Shown piece after piece: positions 1 through 10,864 of a DNA stretch of 64,000 nt. The notes beneath the pieces are model-generated. The model worked only from the letters and a program-made list of their open reading frames with translations, made no database searches and was not told the origin of the DNA. Location: positions 301,013,835 to 301,077,834 of the forward strand of contig CM054060.1 in NCBI GenBank assembly GCA_028641055.1, written 5' to 3'. The translations under genes and the position numbers were made by a program. The DNA is from Alopecurus myosuroides. Taxonomy: Eukaryota > Streptophyta > Magnoliopsida > Poales > Poaceae. Each line of letters starts with the position of its first letter. The stretch's first letter is position 1.

Positions 1-988
1 CCAGACACTCTCTAAACTCTAGAGACAAAAATGTGCGGAGTCTTTGCGGAGTCTCTGGCCTCTGTCCGGAGTCTCCGCCCCTGAAGATTTTCCAATGCCA
101 AGTCAAAGTGGTGTCGCCCACTGGATGTAGTCCTGAGAGTGCCCTGAGTCTCCGGTGTGTTTGCAAAGTTTCCGGACCTCCAGAATGTTGCCGGAGACTT
201 TGCTAGACCGAAGTTTCCGGCCTTTACACCGGACTCTCCGGTGTGACTTTCCAGAAAGGTGTCAAACGTGTAGATTTTGGGGATTGTGTATAAATACCCC
301 TCCCCTTCTTCTTCCTCCAGCTAGCTCGTCCTGAATTGATTGCTCCATTAATTGAGCTCACCCACGAAGATAGATCTCCCAATCCCTCACTCATTGATCT
401 TCGGAGGATTGAAGGAGAATGCCTCGATATACATCTTCACCAACATGTTCTTCATTTCCCCCTCACTCACTTGAGGGAATCAAGTCTAGGGTTTCCTTAT
501 GAAAAAACTAGACCCCATTGCCACTCACTTGTTTATTGTTGGTGACTCTTGGGAGCTCCCAATTTGGTTGTGGGTGTGTGCCTGAAGCTCATTGTAAAGG
601 ACTCGATTTCCGTCTCAAGGGGAATCAATATTGAGGGTGAACTAGAACTTTGTGGCGAGGTTCATCGGAAAATAGGGTGAGGCCTTTGTGGCTTTGAGTA
701 GGCCTCCGTGGCAAAAATCACACCCCTCCAACGAGACGTACTCCTCTCATAAGGAGGAACTCGGGATTACATCCTTGTCTCTATGTGTTTCCGTTATCGC
801 TTACCTCGTTCCCTCTCCTTTACTTTTTGTTTGTATCTTGTTTATTGTTGTCCTTGTCATATAGATAAATTCACCGCAGTTGCATATCTAGAGAATTTAC
901 CTTTGTGTCAAGCCTAATTTGAAGGAAAAATAAAATTAGTCGTATCACCTATTCACCCCCCTCTAGGTGTCCATACTATCCGTTTTCA
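1..988 (+). mobile_element. Copia-type LTR (3' LTR or solo LTR), left end outside window
   Basis: This stretch aligns with the LTR at 22.3-32.08 kb: position 1 corresponds to about 22506. Shared landmarks are the repeated GAGTCTCCGG motifs, a TATA box (TATAAATA at 289-296), and the closing CACCTATTCACCCC and ATACTATCCGTT strings near 945-983. In the other copy the LTR end is followed by a tRNA-Met primer binding site. Here it runs into unrelated DNA, so this is a 3' or solo LTR. The short ORF at 336-545 lies in the transcribed leader and is not taken as a gene. Confidence 0.8.
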
Positions 989-2449
989 CCTACTTTCCAG
1001 CCAAAAAAGATTCATACAATTCGGAGCATATATGCAAAAGTTATAACTTTCTGAAGTCAGATATATTTCTGCAGTCCGAATCTGCATCCAGAACGTGGAG
1101 AACTGGGACTCTAATTGCTCTTCGACCCAACGTGACGTGGAAGAACTCCTTGAACAACATATAATCATGTATACTTGTTTCCCCCCTCATTTCTTGATCA
1201 ATTGTATAGGAATTATTCTTGGTCGTATCCAGCCTTGTCATGTCCTCGTCAGAAAATATAGCGGAAAACCGTATGAACCTTGTGAATATTTAAAAAAGTG
1301 CAGAACTGACACCCGCCTGAACGTTTCGCTGGTCATTTAGAATGAAGGACACACAAACTTTCTTGACGAAGTAAAAAATAAAAAATCACCAACATTGACA
1401 CACATACCAGTAAAATAGTAAAAGACTATAGTTCATGAACATTGACATAGATACCAACTAACCATAATAAAAACAACTTTTTAATTTTATCTACAACTTT
1501 CTTCCCCCCATTTAATCCCCTCATTCCAAGACACTCCTATTTATTTTCTACACCGATGTGGCTGATAAAAAATAATAAGTGATGATACTAATTCCTATTT
1601 GGCGGTGTTTTCTATGGACGGTCAAACTAAAAGTTAGTAAAGTACTATTAAGTTATCTATATACTTTGGTTTACTCGTTACTTTGTTAGTATCTCTCCAT
1701 AATCTTAAACTCAAGTTTCTTACATTTCTGCTCTTTCGATAAAGGGCATTATATTACTTAAAGCATCCAAAAGATATAAAGTAGTACACCTTGCCCCTGC
1801 ATAATAATGATGCACACATCCAAAGCAGTTCTAACAAGAAATGGGAACGATCTATGGCGAATTACAAAGGATCAAACATACAGTCCGCAAAACGCCTATA
1901 TAGTAGCTGGAAGTTCGATCCGAAGATTATGCCGCCACCCATGTGGGTTAAAAAAATTATTCACAGTGTTTTCCAACTGAATATACACCTTTGTAAACAG
2001 TTCGCGAAATTCCATGCATTGTACTGACGGCTGTCAACGAAGCAGGTGCGTAACCTGCATAAGAGATAAATTCTTATCATTAAAAATATTGTCATTTCTA
2101 TGTAGCCATAATGACCATATTACAACGTGTGCTCCCAGCCTAAGATGACCTCAAACTTACAATCAATACCCACGGAGACAGTTATCAAAATATTAGCAAC
2201 ACTATGTGGGGAATACAAGTTTGATGCCTTGGATTACCGACCATATAGAGCGCACAAATGAGCATCGAAAGAACAAGTGTTTTATTATCTCATCTTGATG
2301 ACAGAAAAACTTATTTTTTTACTTCCTACCATTTACGCTTAACAAGGTTATATTTTGTAAGGATTACTCCTTTGCAAAGATACCATAAATTTTTTTTTCA
2401 TTTGTAATGGTATCTTCATTTTCCAAAGTTTTTTTTATTGTTATGGCTG
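989..2449. other. AT-rich intergenic DNA, no gene recognised
   Basis: No ORF here resembles a known protein and no terminal inverted repeats were found. The 78-codon ORF at 1791-2027 is not recognised and has no supporting context. Confidence 0.5.
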
Positions 2450-2809
2450 CACTTGTAGAAAAAAGGCCTTCCATACGCCCCCTTCAGTCCCCAAAATGTC
2501 CGAACCGTGACTAAAGGGGTCTTTAGTCGCGGTTCGGGAGGCGACCCGCGACTGAAGGTCTTGAGTGGCGGTTCGGGTAGCGCGCGGAGAGATTTAGTCC
2601 CGGTTGGCCTGGCCACCCGCGACTAAAGGTCGGAACTGCTCGCCTCCCTGTCTTTAGTCCCGGTTGGCCTGGCCACCCGCGACTAAAGTTCCAAACTGCT
2701 CGCCCCCCGCGCGGTTTTATTTCGCGAGCGAGAGGCAGAAGGCCATTGCTACAGTGCGCGGGCTCTCTGTTCTTCTTCCTCTCTTCTCTTCTTCCTCCAC
2801 CCACCACCC

Positions 2810-3537
2810 ATGGATTCTCCCGTTTGGAACGTTCTCCGTGTGCCCACACCATGCGGCAAGAATCTCCACGTGGCCTATACCAATAGATGCGAGAGACTCC
2901 CCGAAGCTCTTAACCGTTTGAGCAATCTCTATGAAGCCGATGAACACCACAAGTTCTTCGGGTTTGATCTAGAGTATACGGCCAATCAGAAGGATGTGGC
3001 CGTCATCCAGATTGCCTACAAGGAGACCGTTTTGGTCTTCCAATGGGCAAGGTACGCACACGTACAATCACTTGTAGGATAGTTTTGCATTTTTGATTTG
3101 TTGTTGCATTGGAAGAATACACGTGTTGCAACAATATCTAACACGTGTTCCATTTTTGTTGTTGCAGTAGTTCAAAGCAATCTCCAGAACTTGTTGATTT
3201 TCTTGTCAACAAGGGTTACGACTTCTGTAGCGTCGACATCACAAATGACCGGCAGAAGTTGATGCGCACGTTGGGTATTGAGATACCTGAAGATCACTAC
3301 ATTGATCTTCAGGACCTTATCCATTTTGATGAGCTGTACGGGCACAAGACCGGGATGGCTCATATGGCAACTGCCTTCATCCACCACGACTACAAAACCA
3401 TGAAGAGTTGTTTCCCCTCGAGGAATCACATGTATTGGGGGAAGAACCCACTTGACCGGATCAATCTCGAGTATGCAGCAATAGATGCATACGTTGCCTT
3501 CGAGTTATTCCGCATCTACTCTTCGGAGCTCGAGTAG
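2810..3537 (+). CDS. DEDDy 3'-5' exonuclease domain protein carried by a CACTA element
   Basis: The gene has two exons, 2810-3051 and 3168-3537, with GT and AG at the intron ends and correct phase, giving 203 aa. It matches the Werner-type/RNase D 3'-5' exonuclease domain (PF01612), which removes nucleotides from 3' ends using two metal ions. All four catalytic acids are visible: Asp53 and Glu55 (FGFDLEYT), Asp108 (TNDRQK), and Asp187 with Tyr183 (YAAIDAYVAFEL). There is no helicase or other domain, so it is a stand-alone exonuclease unit. It lies between the subterminal repeats of a CACTA-type element and reads away from the left end, so I infer capture of a host gene or retrocopy. The start was chosen because the ORF opens at 2810 just after the 5' subterminal repeats. 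Absence of stops and frameshifts suggests recent capture or selection. Expression is unknown. Confidence 0.8.
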
Positions 3538-4779
3538 ATGTTGTTTGTGTACCGCATCTATGTACCGCTATGTTGCGTTCGGTATATGTAATGAATATAT
3601 TATGTAATGGATATATGTCTTTCTATTAATTCCTACATTATTTCTATATTAATTCCTAGCTATATTATTTCTATATTATGTAATGGATATATGTACCGCT
3701 ATGTTATGTAATGGCTCAAATAAAATCACGGGTTAAACATAGCACAAAATTTACTAAAGCAATCACACAAAGATCCTCACACACAATTCCAAAATAATAA
3801 AACTAGAAAGTAACAAATACTAGTTCCATTTTTATTTGGGTTTCCAATCATGCACACACTTTCTAAGGTAGATGTTCTGCAAGCAAACAACCTAATATCA
3901 AGTCCTAACACTCTATACAAGCTAGGAAACAAGATAAGATCAAACACACATTTCAAAACAAACAAAAACACATCAAGAAAACAAAACAGAAAAACTACTG
4001 TTTCTATATCTGTTCACCAAAAATAAATCTAGAGCTCCAAAAATTAATCTAAGCCAGGAAAACATAGATCTAGTCAATACCAAACTCATCCAGTTGGATT
4101 TACTTCATTTTTGAACTCATTCTAAAAATCATAGAAGAGCCTACTAGTCTTTTATTAAAAAGGATGGTATTTTCATTTGGTTGCTGACCTTGATGTGAGG
4201 CTAAGTGCTATGGATAGATCTTTTCAATATCTATCCAGAACATTTTAGTTTGTCCATTTTGGTTATGTATTTTAAAAGTTAGGTTCAAATCATTCTCACA
4301 GATAGTCATTGCCAAAACAGTTCTTGTGTCCAAAATAATAGTCCAAACTTGGATCTGCAAATTTTATATGGTTTAGATTTCATATGGTTTGGTTCATGAA
4401 TTTTATCAGATTTTATTTTGCATTTAGGAAAGGGGAAAATGAATTAGTTTTATTTTTCTGAATTTTCTGATATATTATTTGTATTTTTAAGATTTTAAAA
4501 TGAATTAGTTTTATTTTTCTGAATATTTTAATATATTATTTGTATTTTTAAGATTTTAAAATGAATTAGTTTTATTTTTCTGAATATTTTTTAGAAATAA
4601 TACAAATTAAAACGTTAATGTTTATTTATTTATTCAAAATTATTAATTACATTATTACTTTTGTTTATTAAAAGATTTATTTGAAATTCAGAAAATAAAG
4701 AAATGTGGCATCGACCAACATGTTAATAGGATTGATATGATACTAGTATCATATACATGCGTTCGAAACTCTTGGATGC
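3538..4779. other. AT-rich interior of the CACTA-type element
   Basis: No coding sequence was seen. A degenerate unit of about 60 bp (AATTAGTTTTATTTTTCTGAA) occurs three times between 4440 and 4600. The last part (4600-4740) resembles 14220-14400 in the second CACTA-type element, suggesting a shared 3' backbone. Confidence 0.55.
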
Positions 4780-4857
4780 GGGACGAGATGGAACTCGGAA
4801 GTTAAGCGTGCTAGTGCTAGCGTTGTGGGAGAATGGGTGGCCGAGCGGGAAGTTTGA
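4780..4857 (+). promoter_or_regulatory. 5S rRNA-derived internal control region in CACTA-type element
   Basis: GAAGTTAAGCGTGCT at 4798 matches the plant 5S rRNA A box. AATGGGTGGCC followed by GGGAAGT (4847-4853) matches the C box. The distance from GAAGTT to GGGAAGT is 49 bases, the same as in plant 5S rRNA. Upstream, GGAACTCG also fits the 5S sequence. The 5' and 3' ends of 5S rRNA are not recognisable, so this is not a functional 5S gene. It may be a relic or a working polymerase III promoter. Confidence 0.7.
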
Positions 4858-5188
4858 CCGCGAGTAAGTAATTTGACTAGAGATAATTGTAGTTAGACAC
4901 TAAGCAAATAATAAAAATTCTGAAAAAAAAGGGAGTGAAAAATTAGAGTGAAAAATAATTAGAAAACCAAATGAATTAAAGAAATAATGAAATAGGCTGT
5001 AGTCCCGGTTCGTGTCAAAAACCGGGACTAAAGGTCCTCCCGCCTCCGGCGACGCCAGCTGCCCACGTGACGGGTCTTTAGTTGCGGTTCGTAAGAGACG
5101 CGACTAAAGGGGGAGGGGGGGGGGGCTTTAGTCGCGCATATTTAGTCTCGGTTGTACAGCCGGGATTAATGGCCTTTGCGAACCGGTG

Positions 5189-5578
5189 CTGCCATGTCTT
5201 ACTGCATCCCATACCTGGAGCCTGCCGAGAACTTTCTAGTCTCATGTAGATTCCACGGAAATATTTAATGTTAATGATAGGCATGCTTGGACAGTAGTTG
5301 GACGCCATAGTTCTGGAAATCATGACGTACTAGTGACTTTTGTCAAACTATCATCTTTGTTTTTTGAGTTTAAATGCCAGATAACCGATCACCCAATCTC
5401 GATGACGGTAGCACTCATGCCGGTGCAAGATACAACAAGACTACGAAACCAATCCGATATGCTTGATTGGGACAACAAGTGTTCGCAGCCTGGAAGTTAA
5501 GCCAATACACGGCTTTAATATCATGTCATGCTGGTCATGTGATTGGGAAGTGTCCTCAACCTACAAGTTAAACCAATA
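5189..5578. other. Intergenic DNA between CACTA end and duplicated gene flank
   Basis: No gene was found. A weak 5S-like pair of motifs (GGAAGTTAAGC at about 5491 and TTGGGAAGTGTCCTC at about 5545) lies here with spacing close to that of 5S rRNA. The sequence between the motifs does not match. Confidence 0.4.
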
Positions 5579-5815
5579 GGTCTCAAACATTTTCTCGTGC
5601 TTTATCTATTTGATGTACCTTAATCGTGGTTTCTTGTGGGCAAAGTACACGACTAAGTATATGTGTGTTAGTCCCATTTACTCGAATTCGTTAGACTTTG
5701 GAGGACAGGAGTATTGGACTGAGAGATATGCAACAAGCAAGGCAACGTGATAAAAAAATATATAGAAAAACAGTATTGCACACTTTTATTTTGAAACTCT
5801 TGTACATTATGGGCA
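5579..5815 (-). repeat. Copy A of duplicated 3' flank of the patatin-like gene
   Basis: This segment aligns with 5849-6290 over its whole length, apart from an insertion in the latter. Copy B contains the poly(A) signal of the patatin-like gene, and copy A keeps the same TTTTATT (AATAAAA on the minus strand) near 5780. I infer a leftover 3' flank of a lost tandem paralogue. Confidence 0.7.
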
Positions 5816-5942
5816 GTGCATAGTCATTTATCTACAGCTAATTAATAGGTCTACAACATTTTCTCGTGCTTTATCTGTTCGCTGTACCTTGATCGAGGTT
5901 TCTTGTGGACAAAGCACACGACTAAGTATGCGTGTTAGTTTT

Positions 5943-6139
5943 TTTTCGAAACTCACATATACACGTACACACTCACCCATATAAACATACGTGCGCGCAC
6001 ACTGAGAATCCTTACCCGTGACAACCATGCATACTTTTCTGACCTATGTATGCGTCCATAAGAACCTCTCCAAGATAATGAGCTGGCGGGTTAGGTCATG
6101 AGAATGACAAAATACCACCTCGCTATCGACACGAAAGTT
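5943..6139 (-). mobile_element. Short retroposon (SINE-like) in the duplicated 3' flank
   Basis: Absent from the sister copy at 5579-5815. It is flanked by TTAGTTTT at 5935-5942 and 6140-6147. Read on the minus strand it ends in a run of A, as retroposons do. Because the flanking duplication includes part of the T run, the exact ends are uncertain. No A or B box could be identified with confidence. Confidence 0.45.
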
Positions 6140-6254
6140 TTAGTTTTGTTTGCTCGAATTTGTTAGACTTTGGAGGCCAGGAGTATTGGATTGAGAGATA
6201 CGTGGCAAGCAATGCAATGTGCTAAAGAAATTTAGCAAAACAGTATTCAAGACT

Positions 6255-6260
6255 TTTATT
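6255..6260 (-). terminator. Poly(A) signal of the patatin-like gene
   Basis: AATAAA on the minus strand, about 160 bases downstream of the stop codon at 6423. Confidence 0.5.
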
Positions 6261-6422
6261 CTGCAACTCCTGTACAATATTATATATTACAGCATTGTAC
6301 GATTATGACACGAACAAAACAGAATGGAAAATATGCACCAAACGAGCAGAATTCAACACACTGGGGGCCATTTTGGAAAGATAATTCAATACACTGGAGA
6401 TCATTCCTGAAGGCACGGCTAG

Positions 6423-8295
6423 TTAACTAATATGAAGGAGGCTGTTGCGCCGGCTTCGCTCAGCGGAGAGCTGCTTTGCTAACTTGACGAGCTGCTCCGA
6501 GTTGGTGCCCTCGCCGGGCATCTCCACGTTCCGGCCGGTCTCCAGGTCCACCCGGGACACATTACTCGTGAGAAGCTCATTCCCGATCGCCACCAGCCTA
6601 TCCAGGTTTGCTTTCGAGCAGTCGTCGATCGAGCCCGCACTGCCGCTCAATTGATCATACTGCTCTTGCAACAACAGATAATTAGCATACCACCGTCTTG
6701 ATACAAAGAAGTAAACATAAATGGTAAAAATGTCCACTGCTTTGAACCTGGATGCGCAGGTAGCGGTGGGAAGAGCGCAGGGCGCTGAAGAGGACGGAGA
6801 GGTGGATGTCGACCATGTCGGCACTAGCTGCGTTGAACATGTCGACGATGGGGGCGGTGCCGTCCTTGATGATCCATTTCAAGATTCCCCACTTGGCAGC
6901 ATCATTGGCACTGTAGCTCTCTTTCGGGTTCAACCCACAACCGAGGGAAATGACCAAGAACTTCCCGTAGTCCACCGGGTTCTCCAGGAAGAACTCGCCT
7001 TTCTCCAGGATGATGTCCTGTGATACTTGGCTCATTGCGCATAACGTCTGTAGCCTCCCAAGTACACATATGTCAAGTTTAGGACAAGGTCTTTTTTTTT
7101 TGTAATAAAGGATAATATGTTAATATCAAGACGATCAATGCAGTGAGATCCCGTGGCGGAGCTTAGTGTAACCCTGGGGGGCCAATCGCGATAGCTTACA
7201 GGATTGTTGGCAGCGAGGCCGCCGTCGATGAGGTTGAAGGATCTCGTGTCGCCTTTTTCGTCTTTGGTCTCCAAGTAGTGTGCCGGGAAGAACGTCGGTG
7301 CCGCAGAGGTGCTAATCGCGATGTCCGACAGGAGCGCGTTTTTTGCAGGAGTGTGCTTCAACTAATCGGCGCATGGAATTGATTAGAAATTATAGATACT
7401 TTGGAAATTAGGGATTATACTATACTTATATAGCTATATATCTTTTTCTTACCGTGATTCTTTTAAAAAATTAATAAATTGACAGTAAGGCTCAGGTGAT
7501 CAGTTAACAACATGGTACCTGAAAGCTCGAGAAAATCGTGGGTTGCAGGTACGCAATATCGAAGGTCGGGATGACCACATTCGTTAGCGTCCCGTCCAAC
7601 CTCGTTTCACCAAGGTACTGACGAAGCAACGAATGGAGGTACTTGCCGTTGTACTTAGGCCCGCCAACCATCCTCAGTCCTGTCACAATCTTGGAAAAAA
7701 TATTGTTCCTGCAACATGCATGACAATCAACTTAGCCTTAAGACAATCACACACCAACTCAGCATGCATGCATATACACAGCGATAGACCACCACTGGTC
7801 GAGTAATATGTTGTGGCAGTTAAAAAGTTCATCTGAACAGTAAAGAAAGCTAGTAGCATGTTTAATTAGTTACTATTACTTCTGCGGGAATATCTTGGGC
7901 GACTCATTGATGTAGAACTTGGCCAAATCATTGGCATCAAACAGTGGCCGTCCATTCTTGTCTGGAGCCGTGAGCATCACCGTCAGGAGGCCACCGGTGC
8001 TCGTGCCAGCGACAACGTCAAAATAGTCTGCGATCCTAACGTCCGGCCCGTCCAGTTTCTACATGGGCACAAAGCAGGAGTTTAGCACAACACGGTTCCA
8101 ATGTTCATCAGCAAACAGAAGGCAAAAGCATATCGATGACAAGGTAGATTAACTTATAAATAAGTATATATATCTTACTTTGAGCTCCTCTTCAAGGAAG
8201 GCGAGGATGGTGGCCGGAATGATCCCTCTGACACCGCCACCATCGATGCTTAGGACCGTGACTAGCTTTTGCTTGTCTGAACTGGTACTTGCCAT
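6423..8295 (-). CDS. Patatin-like phospholipase (acyl hydrolase), six exons
   Basis: Exons on the minus strand are 8179-8295, 7880-8058, 7519-7708, 7200-7361, 6748-7047 and 6423-6659. All introns have GT/AG ends and the phases add up to 395 codons including stop (394 aa). The protein is a patatin (PF01734), a lipid acyl hydrolase that releases fatty acids from membrane phospho- and galactolipids. All key parts are present: the oxyanion loop DGGGVRG (18-24), the nucleophile elbow GTSTG with Ser59, and the catalytic Asp208 in IDGG. NNPT and the C-terminal SRVDLETGR and PGEGTN segments are typical of plant patatin-like proteins of about 400 aa. The start ATG precedes [12 protein letters not shown] at the usual distance. 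No signal peptide is evident, suggesting cytosolic action. A TATA box lies about 100 bases upstream. Flanking duplications suggest a former tandem cluster. The gene appears intact. Confidence 0.93.
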
Positions 8296-8335
8296 TTTGG
8301 AGCTTGATGAATGATGAGGGCGAGCCAAGCTATGA

Positions 8336-8540
8336 AGAAGCGAAGAACAGAATGTGAGAAAGGAGTTATGACTTAGGAGGAAGAAACTTGTTATATAGAC
8401 ATGTCTGCATGTCTGAAGGAAGAAGCAACAAGACGGGACCAACAGCAGGGATTAATACTAATGCAAAAGTCAGACAGATGGATAAAGGCCAACTAATTAT
8501 AACATATTACCCACTCCATTTCATTTTAGAGCTTCTATAT
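8336..8540 (-). repeat. Promoter region of patatin-like gene, copy 1 of a duplication
   Basis: Aligns with 8957-9140. Shared strings include AACTTGTTATATAGACATGT, GAAGGAAGAAGCAACAAGA and GGATAAAGG. The offset is about 615 bases. It covers the TATA box and proximal promoter but not the coding start. Confidence 0.7.
8391..8397 (-). promoter_or_regulatory. TATA box of the patatin-like gene
   Basis: TATATAA on the minus strand, about 100 bases upstream of the start codon. The same motif and its surroundings recur at 9006-9012. Confidence 0.55.
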
Positions 8541-8956
8541 TTATTTGGTTCAGTTTTTAGTTTTATTAGGAAGATTGGTGCGGCGCCACGATGCAAACCG
8601 CAGGTACTGGCACATATCTCTTAGTGTTATTAGACATGCTATCTTAGTTATAGAGAACGTGTATTAGCAGTCAGTACTGGCACATATCTCTACTTGATTA
8701 CATGATGGACAGCTTACATAAACAGCAGATTAGCTGCCAAGACTAATATAACATTGTTGCTGAAGTACATAGTGGATAGCATGTTGGATCGAGTATTACG
8801 ATTTTTTATTCACATATTTAATTAATTTAAAAACACTGAATGCATACACTCAATGTACACATCTTACCCGCAGGTACATAAAACATAGTCCTGATCTTTT
8901 CCTCATACAGATCACAGATGCAACGTACTCGTACACTTTGCATGCACAACGTTCTG
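8541..8956. other. Intergenic DNA between the two promoter copies
   Basis: No gene seen. A short repeat TACTGGCACATATCTCT occurs twice, at about 8605 and 8676. Otherwise unremarkable. Confidence 0.4.
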
Positions 8957-9140
8957 CCGAAGTAAAGAACATAATGTGGGAAAGGATTTAGATGGAAGAA
9001 ACTTGTTATATAGACATGTCTGCATATCTGAAGGAAGAAGCAACAAGATTAGATCAACTGTAGGAATTAATAATAATACAAAAATCAGACAGGTGGATAA
9101 AGGACAACTAATCCTATTATATTACTCCCTATATTTCGTA
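8957..9140 (-). repeat. Orphan copy of the patatin-like promoter
   Basis: Homologous to 8336-8540, including the TATA box at 9006-9012, but with no coding exon downstream of it in the minus direction. I infer a remnant of a deleted tandem paralogue. Confidence 0.65.
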
Positions 9141-9420
9141 TTAGAGGTTGTATATGTTTTGGTTAAGTTTCTAATTTTATGGAGCATGATCCTACCAGAA
9201 CGTTCATTCCCCAATGCTTGACTTTTAACATGGTATTATAGAGAAAATGGTTACATGAAACGTACCGTAGTTAATTATGAAAAAGATAGGAATTGTATTT
9301 TACTCTCTCTATCCATAATTATCCTGTATTAGTCAAAATCAAACTGACGAATAGAGAAAGTGACATGTTGAATTACATGCATTCAATAGCATTAGCATTC
9401 CAATATGACCGGAAACCATC

Positions 9421-9745
9421 GGTGACACCCGAGCACACATGAGCCCGTTTTTTGAAATTTTTGAAAACCATACTTTAAGATGTCAAAAAAAATCTGAAAT
9501 TCAGTACACAAAACTACATATAAACATTATGTGCGCACGCAAGAAATTTCATAAAAAAATACTTTATATTTCGAGCTACACACAAAAAAAAAATCTGACA
9601 GAAACAACCCAATATTTTCCCTATATTGTGTCCACAATTTTTGTTATTTTTCTGTAAGTCGGAATACAGCTTTTTTTTCACCGAAAATTTCCATATAATT
9701 TCAATTTTTTCAAAAAAAACAGGCACATGTGTGCTCGGGTGCACC
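9421..9745. mobile_element. MITE with about 20-bp inverted ends
   Basis: The left end GGTGACACCCGAGCACACAT is mirrored by the right end, whose reverse complement reads GGTGCACCCGAGCACACATG. The interior is AT-rich and non-coding. No target duplication could be recognised in the flanks, so the superfamily is open. Confidence 0.6.
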
Positions 9746-10354
9746 AATTCTGCATCCATATATGACGAGTAAAAAAGAAGCTAGCAGTTTCTTTCGACCG
9801 CCTGTAGCTGGACAAGAAACCAGTGCCGAGTCAACTATCAACTCCAACAATGAATTGTTAAACTGATGTGCAGACCACACTTGGTATAAAGTATGGCCTT
9901 CATTATAATATTCCTTCAAGGAATCGGGGAAATTCTGCACACGTTAGCTTAGTCTTGATTTTGAAATAACTAACGTGGTAGTAGTACACGAGTAGAACAG
10001 AATGGATGAAATGACTAGCTGTTTTAGTTTATCGCTAGCGGCTAGCGGTTTCTAACATCCTGGATTCAGATGTCAAGCCTGATGTGGAAACAAAAACATT
10101 GCAGATATCTGATATCTTCGTCCATAAAATTATAATTCTGAGTTTTATAACATTGAACAGTTTTTCCACATGAATCATACATGGAACGACATCAGGAAGA
10201 TTAGATTCAAGGACGCAAGCAACAAATTCTCATGGCCTCTGCATGCACTTGAAAGGCAGCATGCCTTCAGAGCTACTCCACAAAGCTGGCCCAAAACATG
10301 GTTTAGATTAAGTTCAGAAGTAATAAACTACAGCTTATGTGAACATACACGCAC
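9746..10354. other. Intergenic DNA left of the second CACTA element
   Basis: No gene or repeat recognised. The sequence continues at 15047 after the CACTA insertion. Confidence 0.4.
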
Positions 10355-10369
10355 CACTACGGGAGAGCC

Positions 10370-10790
10370 AATAGACGCCGACGGCCGGCCAATACGCCGA
10401 CGGCCAACTATCGGCCCCCTCGGCGTAGGGTGGCCGGTAGGATCGGCCCTCCGCCTGCCCGTCGGCGTCTCCTCCCCCTCGGCGTCTGGAGGCTACCCCG
10501 AGGGGGCACCGTCGGCGTATCTATCCCCCTCGGCGTAGGGATGCCCCGTTACGCCCTTCGAACGCGCCGTTATGTGATAGGCTACGCCGACGGCACCCCC
10601 TCGGCGTAGGTAAATGATTTTTTTTTCCCGCGTTAGACCGTACCGTGTGAGCGCGTGTGAGGTTTAAAAGAAAAAAAAACTAACCCTACGCCGAGGGGGT
10701 GCCGTCGGCGTAGGTGGAGGAAATTTTTTTTCTTCCCGTTCGATCGTAACGAACCCTACGCCGAGGGGGTGCCGTCGGCGTAGGTATTGT
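10370..10790. repeat. Left subterminal repeats of CACTA element
   Basis: Several copies of the 12-bp unit TACGCCGACGGC, and of its near-complement with GAGGGG in place of GACGGC, occur in both orientations. Such clusters are known transposase-binding sites in CACTA elements. Confidence 0.7.
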
Positions 10791-10864
10791 TTTTTTTTTC
10801 CTTTGCTCGATCGCGATGCGCAGGCCGTTTGCGTGTGTGTTTAAAGAAAAATCTTTATTTTGCC

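Larger units (their letters stand above)
2450..5188 (+). mobile_element. CACTA-type transposon, non-autonomous, 3' TIR eroded
   Basis: The left end reads CACTTGTAGAAAAAA, a grass CACTA terminus. It is followed by subterminal repeats of the type TTTAGTCCCGGTT and CGCGACTAAAGG (2520-2700), which return in both orientations at 4990-5180. The right TIR is not intact: the repeats stop at about 5188. The next three bases are CTG, the same as the three bases before the left end (2447-2449), which fits a 3-bp target duplication, but this is weak support. No transposase is present. The element carries an exonuclease gene (2810-3537), a long AT-rich stretch, and a 5S rRNA-like module (4780-4857). Confidence 0.7.
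5849..6290 (-). repeat. Copy B of duplicated 3' flank, includes 3'UTR end of the patatin-like gene
   Basis: Homologous to 5579-5815. It is interrupted at about 5943-6139 by a short retroposon. The uninterrupted copy A shows the empty site. Confidence 0.7.

Noticed and set aside
9100..9370. Stowaway-like fragments near ACTCCCTATATTTCG and CTCTCTCTATCCATAATTA
   Set aside because: Only one end is recognisable in each case and no TA-flanked inverted repeat could be built.
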